Below, in pieces: positions 63,321-64,000 of a stretch of 64,000 nt of DNA (position 1 is the stretch's first letter; the number at the start of each line of letters is the position of its first letter). The translations under genes and the position numbers were made by a program. Under the pieces are notes generated by a model. The model ran no database searches. It had not been told where the DNA came from and was given only the letters and a program-made list of their open reading frames with translations. This DNA is from Paludibacteraceae bacterium (GTDB lineage Bacteria > Bacteroidota > Bacteroidia > Bacteroidales > Paludibacteraceae), in assembly GCA_017937025.1 (NCBI GenBank), contig JAGBEJ010000002.1, forward strand, positions 186,001-250,000. The letters run 5' to 3'.

Positions 63321-63328
63321 TATTTTTG
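63321..63328 (+). promoter_or_regulatory. -7 promoter element of the AsmA-like gene
   Basis: TATTTTTG, 22 bases before the ATG at 63351. Confidence 0.6.
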
Positions 63329-63350
63329 TATGATATACAAAATTCAGGCA

Positions 63351-64000
63351 ATGAAGGCTTCCAGAAAAAAGATAGCAATCGTCGCAGGCGCTGTCATAGC
63401 GGTATTGCTGGCGCTGACGATAACCACTCCATACTTATTCAAAGACAAGATAATAAACGCGATACTGAGCGAGGCTGGCAAGAACATAAACGCGCACGTC
63501 AAGTTCAGCGACGTGTCGTTCAGCCTTATCAGGAACTTCCCTAACCTGAGAGTCTCGCTAGACGATGTCGTAATAACCGGCAAGGGCGACTTCAAAGGCG
63601 ACACCCTGGCTAATATCAAACACCTGAACGGCGTCATCGCGCTGACATCGTTGTGGAGCGATGACGGCTACAGAATCAGGAAAATCATTGTCAACGAGCC
63701 TGTCGTACACCTGATTGTGAACAAGGACGGCAAAAGGAACTGGGACATAATAAAGCAGGACGACAAGAAGAAAAGCAGCGACAAAAAGCCTTTCAAACTG
63801 TCGCTCAAGGAGCTGAAGATAAAGGACGGAAGCGTGACCTACGACGACTACCGCGACGGCGTGTCGCTGTCTGTGGGAAAGATAAACCACAAGACTTCCG
63901 GCGACTTCTCCGACGAAATGAACAACTTCGAAACGGAGAATGAATTCGAGGACGCATATCTGAAAGTCGGCAAAATCGTATGGCTGAATAACTACAAAAT
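63351..64000 (+). CDS. AsmA-family membrane protein (3' truncated by window end)
   Basis: Open from ATG at 63351 to the window end, 216 complete codons. N-terminal membrane anchor (KKIAIVAGAVIAVLLALTITTPYLF), then the AsmA opening: NAHVKFSDVSFSLIRNFPNLRVSLDDVVITGKGDFKGDTLANI and IVNEPVVHLIVNKDGKRNWDIIK. AsmA/TamB-like proteins bridge inner and outer membranes and are linked to phospholipid transport and outer-membrane homeostasis. The family is often 800-1000 residues long, so most of the gene lies beyond the window. Confidence 0.9.
   Translation, partial: MKASRKKIAIVAGAVIAVLLALTITTPYLFKDKIINAILSEAGKNINAHVKFSDVSFSLIRNFPNLRVSLDDVVITGKGDFKGDTLANIKHLNGVIALTSLWSDDGYRIRKIIVNEPVVHLIVNKDGKRNWDIIKQDDKKKSSDKKPFKLSLKELKIKDGSVTYDDYRDGVSLSVGKINHKTSGDFSDEMNNFETENEFEDAYLKVGKIVWLNNYK

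Overview
The window is a piece of a Bacteroidota chromosome, almost certainly order Bacteroidales. Four things point there. The RpoD is short. At least 21 gene starts, including the tRNA genes, have the Bacteroidota-type -7 element TAnnTTTG 10-50 bases upstream, and Shine-Dalgarno sequences are inconspicuous. The nuo operon is fused (nuoCD) and lacks nuoEFG. Secreted proteins end in type IX secretion (T9SS) C-terminal sorting domains. I cannot name a genus. All calls come from reading the sequence; no database search was run.

Layout. 0-5 kb: 3' part of rpoD, a membrane glycosyl-1-phosphate transferase, a DUF486 membrane protein, and the two-gene carboxyspermidine route to spermidine. 5-7 kb: a tRNA-Gly/Leu/Leu cluster, a highly structured non-coding stretch, and prs. 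7-12.3 kb: a short polysaccharide-export operon (two Wza-like lipoproteins, a Wzc-like tyrosine autokinase, a UDP-sugar dehydrogenase). 12.5-22.7 kb: an eleven-subunit complex I operon, nuoA-B-CD-H-I-J-K-L-M-N, with a hairpin terminator between nuoA and nuoB, followed by a Na/phosphate symporter. 24.5-29.3 kb: a ThiF/MoeB-like enzyme coupled to an unlisted 53-residue membrane protein, several small unknown genes, and a membrane protein ending in a phosphoribosyltransferase-like domain. 29.3-34.8 kb (minus strand): ZIP transporter, 4-alpha-glucanotransferase, and a full-length class II ribonucleotide-reductase-like protein that appears to lack its catalytic cysteines. 34.9-35.9 kb: initiator tRNA and a Crp/Fnr regulator with a dense control region. 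36-49.1 kb (minus strand): a five-gene secreted-protein operon in a mirror arrangement A-B-B'-A'-C, where A and A' carry T9SS sorting domains. 49.2-64 kb: Nudix hydrolase, secreted alpha/beta hydrolase, acyltransferase, Sel1-repeat protein, methyltransferase, aspS, fabD, PBP1A, a TPR protein, a HExxH protein, a nitroreductase and the start of an AsmA-family gene.

The most interesting link is regulatory. A 14-base FNR-like palindrome (RTGTT-N4-ARCAT) lies upstream of nuoA, of the secreted-protein operon (gene A), of B', and on the transcription start of the Crp/Fnr gene. At nuoA its centre is 35.5 bases upstream of the final G of the -7 element. At gene A a related palindrome is centred 35 bases upstream and the 14-mer 55.5 bases upstream, close to the classical -41.5 and -61.5 activator positions. 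I infer a small regulon joining respiration to surface-protein secretion, run by the regulator encoded between them.
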